Origin: Chelonoidis abingdonii
Lineage: Eukaryota; Chordata; Testudines; Testudinidae
NCBI RefSeq assembly: GCF_003597395.2
Contig: NC_133770.1
Span: forward strand, 14,987,432 to 15,051,431
Reading direction: 5' to 3'
Length of the DNA stretch: 64,000 bases
A program made the position numbers and the translations under genes. This document shows positions 35,400 to 47,705 of this stretch, piece by piece; positions within the stretch are counted from its first letter, which is position 1; each line of letters begins with the position of its first letter. Under the pieces are notes generated by a model. The model was not told where the DNA came from and made no database searches. It saw nothing but the letters and a program-made list of their open reading frames with translations.

Positions 35400-36910
35400 A
35401 CTCCAGATGACTGAGGGTAGTTTTTTAAAAAAGTCTTCAGAGGTGATCCTGGCAGTTATAGGCCAGCAAATCTAACACCAGTACCAAGAAAATTGTTTGA
35501 AACTATAGCAAAGAACAGAATTATCAGATACACAAATGAACATGATTGTTGGGGAAGAGTCAACGTGTTTTTTGTAAAGGGAAATCATGCCTCACCAATC
35601 TACTAGAATTCTTTGAGGTAGGTCAACAAGCATGTGGGCAAGGGGGATCCAGTGGATATAGAGTACTTAGATTTTCAGAAAGCCTTAGACAAGGTCCCTC
35701 ACCAAGGGCTCTTAAGCAAAGTAAGCTGTCATGGGATAAGAGGAAAGGCTCTCTCATGGAGATAGGAAACAAAGGATAGGAATAAATGGTCAGTTTTCAG
35801 AATGGAGAGAGGTAAATAGTGGTGTCCCCCATGAGTCTATACTGGGACAAGTGCTGTTCAATATATTAATATATGATCTGGAAAAAGGGGTAAGCAGTGA
35901 GATGGCAAAGTTTGCAGACAATATAACATTACTCAAGATGGTTAAGTCCAAAGTTGACCGCAAAGACTTATAAAGGGATCTTACAATACTGGATGGCTGG
36001 GCAACAAAATGGAAGATGAATTTCAGTATTGATAAATGCAAAGTAATGTGTATTGGAAAACATAATCCCAACTATACACATAAAATGATGGGGTCTAAAT
36101 TAGCTGTTACTACTTAAGAAAAATCTTGGAGTCATTGTGGATAGTTCTCTGAAAACATCCACTCAACGTGCAGTGAGAAAAAGTGAACCAGAATGTTCGG
36201 AATCATTAGGAGAGGGATAAATAATAAGACAAAAAATATCATATTTCTTCTACATACATCCATGGTATGTGCACATCTTGAATACTATGTGTAGATGTGG
36301 TTGCCACATCTCAAAAAAGCTATATTGAAATTGGAAAAGGTACAGAAAAGGGCAATCAAAATGTTCAGGGGTATGGAGCAGGTTCCATATAAAGAGAAAT
36401 TAATAAGACTGGGACTTTTCAGGTTGGAAAAAAGATGACTAAGAGGGGATATGATAGAGGTCTATAAAATCATGACTGGTGTGGAGAAAGTAAATAAGGA
36501 AGTGTTATTTACTCCTTCTCATAACACAAGAATCAGGGGTCACTCAATGAAAATAATAGGCAGCAGGTTTAAAACGAACAAAAGGAAGTATTTCTTCACA
36601 CAATGCACAGTCAACCTGTGGAACTCTTTGCCAGAGGATGTTGTGGAGGCCAAGACTGTAACAGGGTTCAACTAGATAAGTTCATGGAGGATAGGTCCAT
36701 CAATTAGCCAGGATGGCCAGGGATGCAAAACCATGCTCTGAAGTGTCCCTACCCTCTGTTTGCCAGAAACTGGGAAAGGGCGACAGGATTGATGATTACC
36801 TGTTCTGTTCATTCCCTCTGAAGCACCTGGCACTGGCCACTGCTGGAAGACAGGATACTGGGCTAGATGGACCAATAGTCTGACCCAGTCTGGCTGTTCT
36901 TATGTTCTTA
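35400..36910 (+). mobile_element. CR1 LINE (+), nested near the right end of the Harbinger element
   Basis: It starts at ttataggccagcaaatctaa. Remnants of FQKALDKVPHQGLLSKVSCH-type and [20 protein letters not shown] text follow. It ends ctagatggaccaatagtctg and ttcttatgttcttaa. It is full of stops. Confidence 0.9.
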
Positions 36911-36954
36911 ACAATGCACATGGAGGTTTGTACAGTTCCTAGTGTAGACATAAC

Positions 36955-37510
36955 CTATATTACAGCAACCCCTTCAGGATGCCCTATTCAGGAATAGTAC
37001 TGCTAAGAATGCCAATAGCATTATGTGTGGGAAAGGGTTTCATTGAGCAGTCTGTGGCTGCCCTTGCAATGCCTGCAGGGAGTGGTAATTCTCCTTTGGC
37101 TGACTCTCAAGCTTTTACAGTTCCTGTATGCCATCCCAGCTGTGTATGTGGGCCACAGCAAAGGATAAAATCCCACCCCTTATCTTTTTCCTGCTAGCCT
37201 TAATTGGCTGAGTTTTCTTGCTGGTTGTATCCCCCCTTGTCCATTTCCAGGTTACGTATTTGGTTTGTTTAAATCTCATTCATTAATTCTGAGCAGTCCC
37301 TTTTGATGCCATGTTGACCTCTTATTTCTTGCATTCTTCTTTGTCAAACAAATTGTAGTTTCTTGTCCTTTAATTATAATGTCTTTTAGAATGGATCATA
37401 AAGTTGTCTTCTGTACGATTAAACTCTGATGCTTGTTTGGCTATATTTTTTGGGAGATATCTCATTTAATTATATTTACTTAAAATGTTTTAGTCTATTC
37501 TCTTTAATGG
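36955..37510 (+). other. Intron 8, nothing recognised
   Basis: Unassigned sequence between the Harbinger composite and the next LTR. Confidence 0.35.
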
Positions 37511-37514
37511 CATG

Positions 37515-39379
37515 TGCTATCATTATGAATGATATGCACTAGACCAGCGGTCCCCAACCTTTTTGTCTGGCAGGCGCCAGACGAAGGACTGTGGCAGCAG
37601 TCAAGCATCCACCGAAATGCCACTGAAATTTGGCGGCAATGCCTCTGGATGATGTCGCTTGTCGGTGGCAAGCGGCGTCATCCAGAGGCGTCACCGCTGA
37701 AATGCCACCGAATTTCAGTGGCATTTCGGCAGATGCTTGACCGCCAGCCAGGATGCAGGCGCATTTAGATGCCCCAGTGGGGGCCCCTGCACTAGACTAT
37801 GTGAGAGGGAAATTATTGCATGAGCACAAAAGAATATTTATGTTGGCAGACCAAGTGCCAGCTCATGCAAAGGTCCCTAAGCCTCACTGACAAATGCATA
37901 GCTGGAACACAGTCTGGTTCACCTGTGTGTATTGTTAAAACAAACGTTAAGTTTATAAGAATGAGTTTCGTGTTTAGGCTTGATGAAATGCTTGTAGGAG
38001 GCTGCATGTATTGATCTTACTTATAACATCTGTATCCCATGGTATAAAGTTATATTGAGTGCTTGCATTGTAAACTATGTAACCATGTGTAAGCAGAGTC
38101 AAGATGAGCTCTACCCTGACATCTGGTGGTGAATTATGGGAAGTGTGGAAAGAATTTCAGGAAGTGTGAAATCTCAGGTATTTGCATGGGCACACCCAGC
38201 ATAGCACAAGGCAGCCTGGGATGGTTATTTTGACAGCTCTGGGATCCCCAATTTCTTTGTTATTGGGGCAGGATAAATAAAGTGTTGCCACCTGGTTATG
38301 TGAATGAGGAACTACGAGACTGCTTTATGGCAGAAATGTCTCAATATAAATTAAGTGACACTTCCTAGACAAGGGACATGGGTTCCAAAACCCAGTGAAT
38401 TGAGAGAGGTTGGTGACTGGTGTGTGTGTGCCTGATGGTATGGGGCCCTTTTGAGGGTCTGGAACACCAAGTGCACATCCTCATCTCTCCACTGTTAAAG
38501 AGTAGAACTAATTTTGATTCCATTAGGAGTCCATCTAAAGGCTGCTGAACTGAATTCATGTTGGGCCAATGGTGCCCCAGGGCTCCCCTACTACAAGCTG
38601 AAATCGCTAAGAGTGGAAATCACTAAAGAGCTGGAATTACTGAGCTGAGAGCATTGAGTGCTGTGCTAACTAGTGGGGGAGCCTGAAGACCTATTGCTAA
38701 GTGGCTGGCAGAGCCGAGTAGTTTGCAGCATGTTGGAGCAGCCCATGGAACAGTGAGTGGAGTGGAGCGGTTTGTGGGGATGGCTGGAGTGGCTTGCAGG
38801 TTGGCTGGAGGAGTGGCACAGCTGGTGAAGTGGAGATGGTCATGGTGAAGGCTGCAGCAGAACTCCATGGGATAGGGAGCAGTTGCCTTGGCGCACGTAA
38901 GGTGCCCCTTACCACTCTGTGTGGGCTCCACCACCCTGTGTGCCCCCCCCCATTTCCACCCAGGCTGAGGGAGGGAAAACTCTGCAGATAAATTTTAATT
39001 CTGGGTGGCACTGACCAGAGACTTTTGGGTTGTTGAAATTGGGTGATTGGACTTAAGACCCTAAGGGAGGACATTGCCAAACATACTGGAGCTGGGTTTT
39101 TGCTTATGGTTTGTGTTATAACCTCTGTGTGTGGTGTTTCTCCAATGTGATGCCGGCATTGTTTCCCTCCTTTATTAAAAGGATTTTGCTACACTCAGAC
39201 TCCGTGCTTGCGAGAGGGGAAGTATAGCCTCCTAGAGGCGCCCGGGGGGGTGGTATGTAAGTGTCCCAGGTCACTGGGTGGGGGCTCGAGCCAGTTATGC
39301 ATTGTGCTATTGAAATGGAACCCCTGGATACTGAACCCGGCCCTTGTTGCTGCCAACTCAGAGGGGCCGAAAGGTTACA
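37515..39379 (+). repeat. Solo LTR (+) containing a hAT MITE
   Basis: The right end ggttaca is followed by catg. A catg at 37511-37514 precedes TGCTATCATT and suggests a 4-bp duplication, with the hAT element inserted 30 bp inside. ttattaaaaggattttgcta near 39172 and the gcactgg/ggcccttgttgctgcc region mark a turtle LTR type. The left end is less sure than the right. Confidence 0.55.
37545..37789. mobile_element. Nonautonomous hAT element (MITE), target duplication cactagac
   Basis: The inverted ends are CAGCGGTCCCC...GGGGGCCCCTG. Perfect 8-bp copies of cactagac lie at 37537-37544 and 37790-37797. It is the same family as 12576-12927, 245 bp long, with the same internal palindromic words. 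Confidence 0.92.
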
Positions 39380-39418
39380 CATGTAACTCACCAAACATGA
39401 AAGAAGAATTAATTAATG

Positions 39419-40173
39419 TAAAGTGCTGGTCCTACACACAAGAAGGCCCATTGAAACCAAATGAGCCATTATGAAACATCAAAGGACAAAGACTTTGTTG
39501 CTCCGCCCCCCTCCCATGAAAAGGAGACAGGTGCCAACACTTATCCTGTCAGTTTGAACTCTGAGGGAAGGAAATAAAAAGCCCTGACCAGAAGGAACTG
39601 TATCACTGTGCTGCTAGGAATTGGTAGAGGGCAATATTTCTAAGTGTAAGCAAGTGTAATCCCTGTGCTGCTTGGCTTCAGTTAGTTCTAGAGACATAGA
39701 AAGCTTGTATATTGCGGCAGTTTCTATTACCTAAGACTGTAGCTCATTTGTTTGCAGATGCTTACCTGCTTTAACCAAGTATATATCTTCCTTATTTCTT
39801 TTTCATAGTTAATAAAACTTTAGTTAGTTTATTACAGGATTGGCTACAAGTGTTGTGTCTAGTGAGAGATCTAAGGTATAATTGACCTGGGGTAAGTGAT
39901 TGGTCCTTTGGGACTGGGAGTAGCCTGAAGAATTGTGATTTTTTGTGTACAGGATCACCTGTTACAAAGGCAGGCTTGTCTGGGTGGCAAGATAGACCGG
40001 AGTGCCCAAGAGGACTGGCTATGACTCCATATTAAAGCTGTTATAGTGCTTGAGGAGTTCACACTTGATACTTGGTTGGTGAAGTCTAATTATGGAACAC
40101 AATTTGGAGTTTGTGCCCTGATTTGTAAGAGTCTGCCCTGAGGTTGGCACTCATGTTCATGAGCTACTTGACA
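39419..40173 (+). repeat. LTR (+), ends approximate
   Basis: aaataaaaagccctgac (TATA-like) near 39570, gttaataaaactttagttag near 39810 and ctagtgagagatctaaggta form the pattern of a turtle endogenous-retrovirus LTR. No clean duplication was found; a CR1 fragment follows at once. Confidence 0.55.
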
Positions 40174-40177
40174 GTCA

Positions 40178-40262
40178 TAGATTCATAGTCTTTGACTTGA
40201 GGGTCAAAAGGGATTCCTGGATCATCTAGTTTGACCTCCTGGATAACACAGGCCAGGAAAAA
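40178..40262 (-). mobile_element. CR1-like 3' end fragment (-)
   Basis: tcatagattcatagtctttg...ggatcatctagtttgacctc is the antisense 3' end of a second CR1 subfamily. It sits 120 bp before exon 9. Confidence 0.7.
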
Positions 40263-40384
40263 AGTTGCTGAAAGTTTGTTTTAAGAAAACAGTACTATAT
40301 GTTGACTTACATCACAATATGGAGACTGTAATTAACTATGTTTGTTTTAAAATACGTGTCACAGCATTTATTTTGTGCCCACAG

Positions 40385-40579
40385 ACCATCCGAACTTCTG
40401 GAAAGACCTACATGATCTTTTTTGTGGTGGTCATCTTCCTGTGCTCATTTTATCTCTTCAACTTGATTCTGGCTGTAGTAACCATGGCATATGAAGAGCA
40501 AAACAATGCCACTCTTGCTAAAACACAGGCAAAGAAGAAATTGTGTCAGGAAGCTGAGGAACTACTAAGGAAAGAGCAG
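40385..40579 (+). CDS. SCN11A-like: Na+ channel coding exon 9: domain I S6 and start of I-II linker (residues 368-432)
   Basis: The acceptor gtgcccacag ends at 40384 and the donor is CAG/gtctgt, phase 0 at both ends. It encodes [20 protein letters not shown] and [19 protein letters not shown] (S6, with the conserved pore Asn393), then a charged helix-like tail ending [10 protein letters not shown]. The 195-bp exon is close to the 198 bp I recall in SCN5A. The preceding intron (30484-40384) holds a Harbinger composite and two LTRs. Confidence 0.96.
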
Positions 40580-40877
40580 GTCTGTACTCTATTATGTACA
40601 GTACAGAATACACATCACATAAAACTCCTTTTCTTTCCCTTTTATTATGGAAATACAGTCATTGATTAAAACAAATACAGCTCATATCTTAGTCATAATT
40701 TTTTGTTTTCAAGAACAATGGTGGTAATTTCTCACACAACAACATATGCATTGGTGTGATAGAAGTATGGAACATCAGTCCAAACTAATTAAATCTTTTA
40801 AAATTAAAGTAACACTTTCAAATCCAGTAGACCTGATATTTTACCAGACAGTAACGGATTGCAGATATGTTGGTATT

Positions 40878-42515
40878 TTCATAGAATTGTTAGAACTGGA
40901 AGGGACCTCAAGAGGTCTTCTAGTCCAGTCCCCTTCACTCAAGTCAGGACTAAGTATTATCTAGACCAGGGATCAGCAACCTTTGGCATGTGGCCCGTCG
41001 GGGAAATCCGCTGGTGGGCCAGGTCACTTTGTTTACCTGCAGGGTCTGCAGGTTTGGCCGATTGCAGCTCCCACTGGCCATAGTTTGCCATTCCAGGCCA
41101 ATGGGGGCTGCGGGAAGCGGTGTGGGCCAATGGATGTGCTGGCCACTGCTTCCCGCAGCCGCCATTGACTTGGAATGGTGAACCACAGCCAGAGGGAGCT
41201 GCAATCAGCTGAACATGCAGACGCTGCAGGTAAACAAACCGGCCCGCCAGTGGATTTCCCTGATGGGCCGTGTGCCAAAGGTTGCCGATCCCTGATCTAG
41301 ACCATCCCTGACAGGTATTTGTCCAACCTCTCTCAAAAATCTCCAATGACAGAGATTCCACAACCTCCCTAAGCAATTTGTTCCAGTGATTAACCACCCT
41401 TGACAGGAGGTTTTCCTAATATCCAACCTAAACCATCTTTGTTGCAAGTTAAGCCTATTCCTTCTTGTCCTATCCTAAGAGGTTAAGGAGAACAATTTTT
41501 CTCACTCCTCCTTGTAACAATCCTTTATGTACTTGAAAAGTGTTATCATGTCCTCCCTTAGTCTTCTCTTCTCCAGACTGAACAAACTCAGTTTTTTTCA
41601 GTCTCTCTTCATAGGTCATGTTTTCTGGACCTTTAATCTTTTCTATTGCGCTTCTCTAGTCTTTCTCCAATTTGTCCACATCTTTCCTGAAATGTGGTGT
41701 CCAGCTGAGGCTTAATCAACGCAGAGTAAAGCAGAAGAAATACTTCTCGTGTCTTGCTTCCAAAACTCTTGCTAACATCCCAGAATGATGTTTGCTTTTT
41801 TTTTCAAAGTGTTACACTGTTGACTCATATTTAGCTTGTGGTCCACTATGGCCCCCAGACCCCTTTCTGCACTACTCCTTCCTAGGCAGTCATTTCCCAT
41901 TTTGGATGTGTGCAGCTGGTTATTTCTTCCTAAGTGGAGTACTTTGCATTTGTCCTTATTAAATTACATCCTATTTAATTAAGACCATTTCTCCAGTTTG
42001 TCCAGATCATTTTGAATTTTAATCCTATCCTCCAAAGCACTTGCAATCCCTCTCTACTTGGTATCATCGACAAACTTTATAAATGTACTCCCTATGCCAT
42101 TTATTAAACTATTGATGAAGATATTGAACAGAATCGGTCCCAGAAATGATCCCTGCGGGACCCTACTAGATATGCCCTTAATTATGAATCACTGATAACT
42201 ACTTTCTGGGAACAGTTTTCCAGCTAGTTATGCACCCACCTTATAATAGTTCCATCTAGGTTATATTTCCCTTATTTGTTTATGAGGTCATGCAAGACAA
42301 TATCAAAAGCCTTACTAAAAACAAGATATACCACATCTACCACTTCCCTCCATCCACAAGGCTTGCTACCCTGTCAAAGAAAGTGATTGTGTTGTTTTGA
42401 CATGATTTATTCTTGGCAAATCTGTACTGACTGTTACTTATAACCTTATTGTCTTCTAGGTGTTTGCAAATTGATTTCTTAATTATTTGCTCTTTCTGGG
42501 TACATACATTCTGTT
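40878..42515 (-). mobile_element. CR1 LINE (-), interrupted by a hAT MITE
   Basis: The 3' end is at 40878 (gaactggaagggacctcaag). The body runs to the minus-strand text EQIIKKSICKHLEDNKVISN at the far end. It is decayed. The hAT insertion at 40967 separates the terminal 90 bp. Confidence 0.9.
40967..41294. mobile_element. Second hAT MITE family, target duplication atctagac
   Basis: The ends CAGGGATCAGCAACCTTTGGC and GCCAAAGGTTGCCGATCCCTG are long inverted repeats. Perfect atctagac copies flank it at 40959-40966 and 41295-41302. The interior is a GC-rich near-palindrome with no transposase. Confidence 0.94.
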
Positions 42516-44424
42516 GCACAGCTTCTCTCTTTATTCATTTCTCACAGGCTAATGCCTCCTATCAGTGGAATTTGGAAGTGGTCCAATGTTGTTGCTAGAG
42601 GCCCCAGGACTAAGTTCCTCCCTTGAGTTCAGTCACCAGATTCTCTTTGCCTTGGTGGTGGAACAAACTAGTGGTTTAGTTTCTCCTAATCATTTTGTTT
42701 TAAAACCTTTATTTTTATTCATTTTTGTGCTGTTAAGATTTATAATCTGCCTCCTCCTCCTCCGGATTGGTTAAATAGCAGCATGGTGGTTTTAACCATA
42801 TGGCTCTGCCACTGCAATGCCTCCCTGCCAGACTCCTCTGCCCCATCTCAGCCATGTCAGAGCTGTCCTACAAACACCTAGCTTAAATCTAAGTAGTGTT
42901 CCCTATGAGAGGCAGCACTTACAGGCTCTATAGAGGTTGAATTACATCCCACCTGTCTCCAGTCAGCTGACCCCTGCCCTGCCAGGGTACTGGGATGAGA
43001 GTCAGATCATCATGTTCGATCCCCACCCAGCCCCAAGGAGCTGTGACTCCAACAGAGAAAAGCACAATCAGGAACTTCTGAGCTTTTGGGGGAGAGAGTC
43101 CAAGGATGAGGAGGAAACTATCTGGACAGCTCAGGGGTAAGTCTTGCAAAAGACCAGGGCTGGAGGGGGGTGGGAAATCCTGAAAGGATACAGAATACCC
43201 CCACACCTCCAACCATTCACATTCTAAAGTGGGTCCTCAGCTCCCTGGGGAAGGAAGCAGGGCTCTGCATGGCACTCATTGTAAGTGAATTTATTATGCC
43301 TTATAACAATTTAATAAAATTTCTTGACCACTGATGAAAACGAGGGACTTAGTCTCAACATATCAACCAAGTTTTCCTTAGCACTTAAGTCATCAGAATA
43401 TTTGATAGACAAAAATAAACTGTATAGTATCAGAATGCAAATCTACTAACATCTTAAATCATTTTAATTTTCAATGATAGCTCCACTTTCTGAATAAAAA
43501 TGTGAGGAAAATGCTCAGTTTTTATGACATTTATATTTTTGTAAATAAATTGTCTCAAGTAGGGATGGGATGAATCTTTGATTGGATTAAAATACTCCCT
43601 CCTTTCCCCTATCAAAAAACCCCTTAACCTCCACAAACACTGAATGCCTAAAATAACTGCCCCCTCATTACTATAGGTTATGCTTTGGCCTATCAACAGT
43701 TCCCTCCTACTTGACTGGGTTCCTCTTATTACCCCATTTCTAATTCTGTAGTCCCAGCTTCTGTTTCTCTTCCCCAACACCGGTATTGCTCCTGCGTTCC
43801 AGGTGTCTACCTTCTTCCCTGCATCTGATCTATCCATTAATCTTTCAGTTTATAAAATGTACTTGCATGTGATAACATGGTATGTGATGAATCTTGGTAA
43901 GTATTTGAATATGTCCCATGTGATGTTGCAGTTTATCTATCTGCTCCTCCCATTTCTTCAAGCAGGATGGGGATTTATGTTCAGTGTTCTTCGAATACTA
44001 AATCCTAACTTCAGTATTCAACAAATACTGGGGGAAAATGATTAATTCCATTCCTACTCTGAAATTATTTGATATGTTACAGTATATTCATGAAATAGTT
44101 CAGGCTATTGCCTAGCAAAGAATTGGTTTCCAATCAAATTTAAGTTTTCACACTTTCAGAATAATGATAAAATTATTGTTGTTAAATGAATGATTTCATA
44201 AGGAAGGTGTTTTCTGAATCATAGTAAGTTTTATTTCAGAAGTGCCCTTTGACTTCATATGACTTTTTGTTATTGCTAGTGTTTTTACATCCATACAATA
44301 ATGCAAGGTTGTGTTGGAAACCTTATTTAATATGATCCATTTACCTTACACTCCATTATGCTTGTATACGAAACAACAGTTAGCCACATCTGCCTCTTAT
44401 TTTATATTATTTTCCTAACCAAAG
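42516..44424 (+). other. Intron 9 end, nothing recognised
   Basis: About 1.9 kb searched for a missing I-II linker exon. No open stretch with good splice sites and family-like Ser/Arg-rich protein was found. Confidence 0.4.
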
Positions 44425-44509
44425 GAGCAGATATCAGCAGACTCTGTAAACGATCCAGTTCGAAGACAAAGGATAATGAGCGCAACCAATATTATTGCCA
44501 ATGCCACAA
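44425..44509 (+). CDS. SCN11A-like: Na+ channel coding exon 10: short I-II linker exon (residues 433-461)
   Basis: An 85-bp exon between acceptor tttcctaaccaaag and donor ACAA/gtaagt encodes EQISADSVNDPVRRQRIMSA, then TNIIANAT. DPVRRQRIMSATNII corresponds to the EPFRAQRAMSVVSII motif near the end of the I-II linker in Nav1.5/1.8/1.9. The large Ser-rich linker exons that precede this motif in those genes have no counterpart that I can find. The RRQR...S stretch is a possible basophilic-kinase site (inference). Confidence 0.88.
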
Positions 44510-45360
44510 GTAAGTCATTCTTCAGTGTTCTTTAATGGAAACTTAGTATAAGTTGATCTGAAAAATCAAATTGTTACAAATAAATAATCAATGTAATTTA
44601 AAAAATTACTAGAGCATATATGGATGCTATATTGTAAATAAAGATAAGTTTTAGTAAAACAACTATTGTCATATGTCACCTTCCTGTCAAGGCCTAAATG
44701 TGGGACATTGTGTGACAGAGACCCAAAAGTGCTATGGGATTTATTCCAGTTGTGTAAATAATTCATTATCTAACCTCAGTTTCATGATTATTTCTAATGT
44801 TAATAATTTTCAATACGTGATGTAACATCAAATTTGAATTGGATGTAGGGACAAAAATGAGTGACATCCCTCAAAATAAAATATAGTTGAGAGGTAGGAT
44901 TCTTGTACTATTAAATAGCCATCAAAACTAGAGGTGTGAGAAGAAAAACTCCTTGTCAATTAAAATGGCGAAAAATAATGTGGAAAACATATACCCCACA
45001 GTTCCACTTTACTTGTACATGGCACTGAACTACTGTAGCTGACTTGAAAAAAGTCAGAAAGGGGAAAACCCAGGACAACTTTACTCTTGAATTCTTGGCA
45101 ATGAAAATCAGACTCTGGGTTGCTTGGAATTAAAATGAGATTTGGTTATAAACATATGACATTCCTCTGACTTCAGATCTTCAAAACCCAGTTTGTTAGC
45201 CATTATTAATAATTTTAAATCATCACAAATAATAAACCTATGCCTCCACCTTCACTTGGATGCTTGGTGACCCCAGCATCAAGCTCACAGAACCTCTATC
45301 AGAGCTATATCGGTTGGGGCTGCACACATGCCCTCCAGCGACATCAGCATTCAACATCTA
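44510..45360 (+). other. Intron 10 start, nothing recognised
   Basis: AT-rich intron with no named element. Confidence 0.4.
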
Positions 45361-47131
45361 AGGGTATGTCTACACTGCTTGGATAGACATATACATGCTA
45401 GCTCTAGTCAAATTAGTAATTATTGGCTGCTATCCCTCGATACAACAATGATGTCTGCCAGGGGAAAAGTCATTGATAAGAGTTAAGATGGCTGAGGAGT
45501 CCAATTCATGCTGTATAGGTTTTTACACATATGTGACAGGTGGTTGCTTGGAGAAAGCACAACTGCTGGTCGGGATGCTGTACCCTTTCGTTCCTCCTTT
45601 GCTGTTTCTCAGACTCTTGAGCAACGCGATTCTGTTCAAAACGTGCTGAGGGTTGATGAATGATGTCACATCATTGTAGTCTATTGCCAGCCAGCTCTTC
45701 CCAATGTGTGGGGTCAATGCCTCCCTTCTTAAGATATACTTTCAGGGTGCCCGTGTAGCATTTCCTCTATCCCCCCTGGGTACTCTTATCATGACTAATT
45801 TGAGAAAACAGGACTCGCTTCAGAAGATGAGTGTCAGCCATCCACACACAATGACCATCCCAGCAAAGTTGATGTTTCACAATCTTTGTCTAAACATTGG
45901 TGATATTAGCTGCAGAGAGAACACTGGCATTGGTGCAACGATCTTCCCATCTGATACAGGTAATCTTCCTAAGGCAGCACTGTTGGTACCATTCTAGACA
46001 CTTAAGAGGGCTTGATTATGTCACCCATGTTTGCACCCATAAAAAGAGTGGAGATGACTACTGCACTGTAGACAAGGATCTTAGTTTCCATCTGCAGATC
46101 TCTGTCAATAAAGACATAATGAAACAACTTTCTGAAGGATACGCTGGCACAATGGATCCTGTGTTTGATCTTTAAACCAAGTTTGACTGTCTGGGAGAGG
46201 TGGCTACCAAGGTAAAGAAAGTGCTCAACATTTTCCAGGGGTTCACCATCAAAGATAATTTGTGGGAGAAGGTGGGCAACTTTTGCCGGGGGAGGTTGGT
46301 GGAGCACCTCAGTCTTCCCAATGTTGAGGGAAAGTCCCAGGCTATGATAGGCGCCTGAGAAAAGATCTAGGGTGGATTGCAAGTCAGCCTCAGTGTGCGC
46401 GAGAATAGCACAGTTGTCAGCATACCGTAATAACAGTCCTGGTGACTTTAGTTTTAGAATGAAGACTCTGCAGATTGCAGAGTTGGCCGTCCATGTGATG
46501 CGATAATCCCAATTCCTGAAGAAAGGCAGCCACGAATAAGAATCAAAATTACAGCAAGATATATGGAAAAAAGGGCTGGGGGCAATAACACAGCCCTGCT
46601 TAACACCAGTATGAATGGTGAACAGGTCCATCTTCAACCCATTAGAGAGGACGATGGCAGCCTTCCCGTCATGAAGTAGCCTGAGAACACAAATGTACTT
46701 CAGTGGACAACTGAACCTAGACAGCACCTTCCATAATGCTTCACAAATGATGGAATCAAAGGCCTTAGGTCAATAAATGCCATAAACAGTGGCTGGTGTT
46801 GTTCTCTACGCTTCTCTTGGATCTATGATGAACATCTGTCATGTTGGTGGTGCCCAAAGATGATCTTAAACTACATTGGGATTCCAGAAGGACGTCTTCA
46901 TCAAGAGGGAGCTTTAATTAAATTAATATGCTAAAAATAGCAGTGTGGCCATGGTAGCACAGGCAGCAGTTTAAGCTGGTTGTCGGAGTACAATCTATCT
47001 GGGGTCCTAATTATGTACTCAGGCATATACCCCAAGCCACTGCCCCTGCCTCCTTGGCCACACGAGGTGGCATATGCATGTCTACTCAAGTTGAAAATTA
47101 CACCTCCCACTTTAGTGTAGACATACACTGA
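45361..47131. mobile_element. Harbinger-type MITE split by a LINE fragment
   Basis: The left end agggtatgtctacactgc and right end gtgtagacatacactgag are inverted matches of the turtle Harbinger MITE terminus. About 1.4 kb of non-LTR retrotransposon lies between them. Confidence 0.5.
45470..46800 (-). mobile_element. Non-LTR retrotransposon reverse transcriptase, 3' part (-)
   Basis: The minus strand reads LLHDGKAAIVLSNG, then FTIHTGVKQGCVIAPSPF, then LLLRYADNCAILAHTEADLQ, then GLSLNIGKTEVLHQPPPAK and VEHFLYLGSHLS. The catalytic FADD position is YADN. After 46000 it continues with the C-terminal RWEDRCTN...QLCWDGHCVWM-type domain with stops. It is clearly different from CR1. I am unsure of the clade. 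Confidence 0.85.
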
Positions 47132-47475
47132 GTGTACTGAAGAGGGAGTGCAGTCCCCAACCACCTCAGTTCCTTCTCCCCTATGGGAAAGAACATTAGG
47201 AACCTCTCACTTCTACTGTTCAGTCTTTGCAGACAACTTGTAGTTTCTTAATTCAGTTAGTTTAATTTGGAACAAAGAGAGGAAATTTTACCTCAGAATG
47301 CCTGAGGAGTCGATGCTAGCACCGATTTGATTAGAGACCATACTTTCCTGGTCATATGTGGAGGGATTAAAATAAATTCTCTGTGCTATGGTTGACTGAA
47401 ATTCTTTTCTTGGCATATAATTCAGCATAAATTACTTAACTTTCCCTTTGTCCTCCTTCCCACTTAAACTGGAAG
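47132..47475 (+). other. Intron 10 end, nothing recognised
   Basis: Plain sequence up to the polypyrimidine tract of exon 11. Confidence 0.4.
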
Positions 47476-47705
47476 AGTCAAAACGGAAATGTCCTTCATG
47501 CTGGAATCGCTTTGCCCAAAAATATCTCATTTGGAACTGTTGCCCACTGTGGATACAACTCAAGAAGAAAGTGAAGCTTATAGTAATGGATCCATTTACT
47601 GACCTCACTGTCACTGTTTGCATTGTGGTGAATACCATCTTCATGGCACTAGAGAACCATAATACGACAGTATATCTTCGCAACATGTTTATTGCAGTCA
47701 ACAAC
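47476..47705 (+). CDS. SCN11A-like: Na+ channel coding exon 11: domain II pre-S1 and S1 (residues 461-537)
   Basis: A pyrimidine tract (tttccctttgtcctccttccc) precedes the acceptor ending at 47475, and the donor is AAC/gtaagt. The exon reads [20 protein letters not shown], then [19 protein letters not shown] and [20 protein letters not shown] (S1 of domain II). [10 protein letters not shown] is very close to Nav1.8/1.9. The preceding intron provides an in-frame CTGGAAGAG, so the coding match seems to extend two residues upstream, but no AG acceptor exists there. Confidence 0.94.

Larger units (their letters stand above)
30691..36954. mobile_element. Composite Harbinger DNA transposon with two nested insertions
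   Basis: The left end gcctttgtctacac follows taa. The right end gtgtagacataacc is roughly its inverted copy and is followed by tat. Inside are a transposase on + (31150-32535), a coding region of Myb/SANT-like type on - (about 35060-32660), an LTR-like insertion (31737-32384) and a CR1 (35400-36910). Outer ends are inferred from the short inverted repeats only. Confidence 0.6.
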
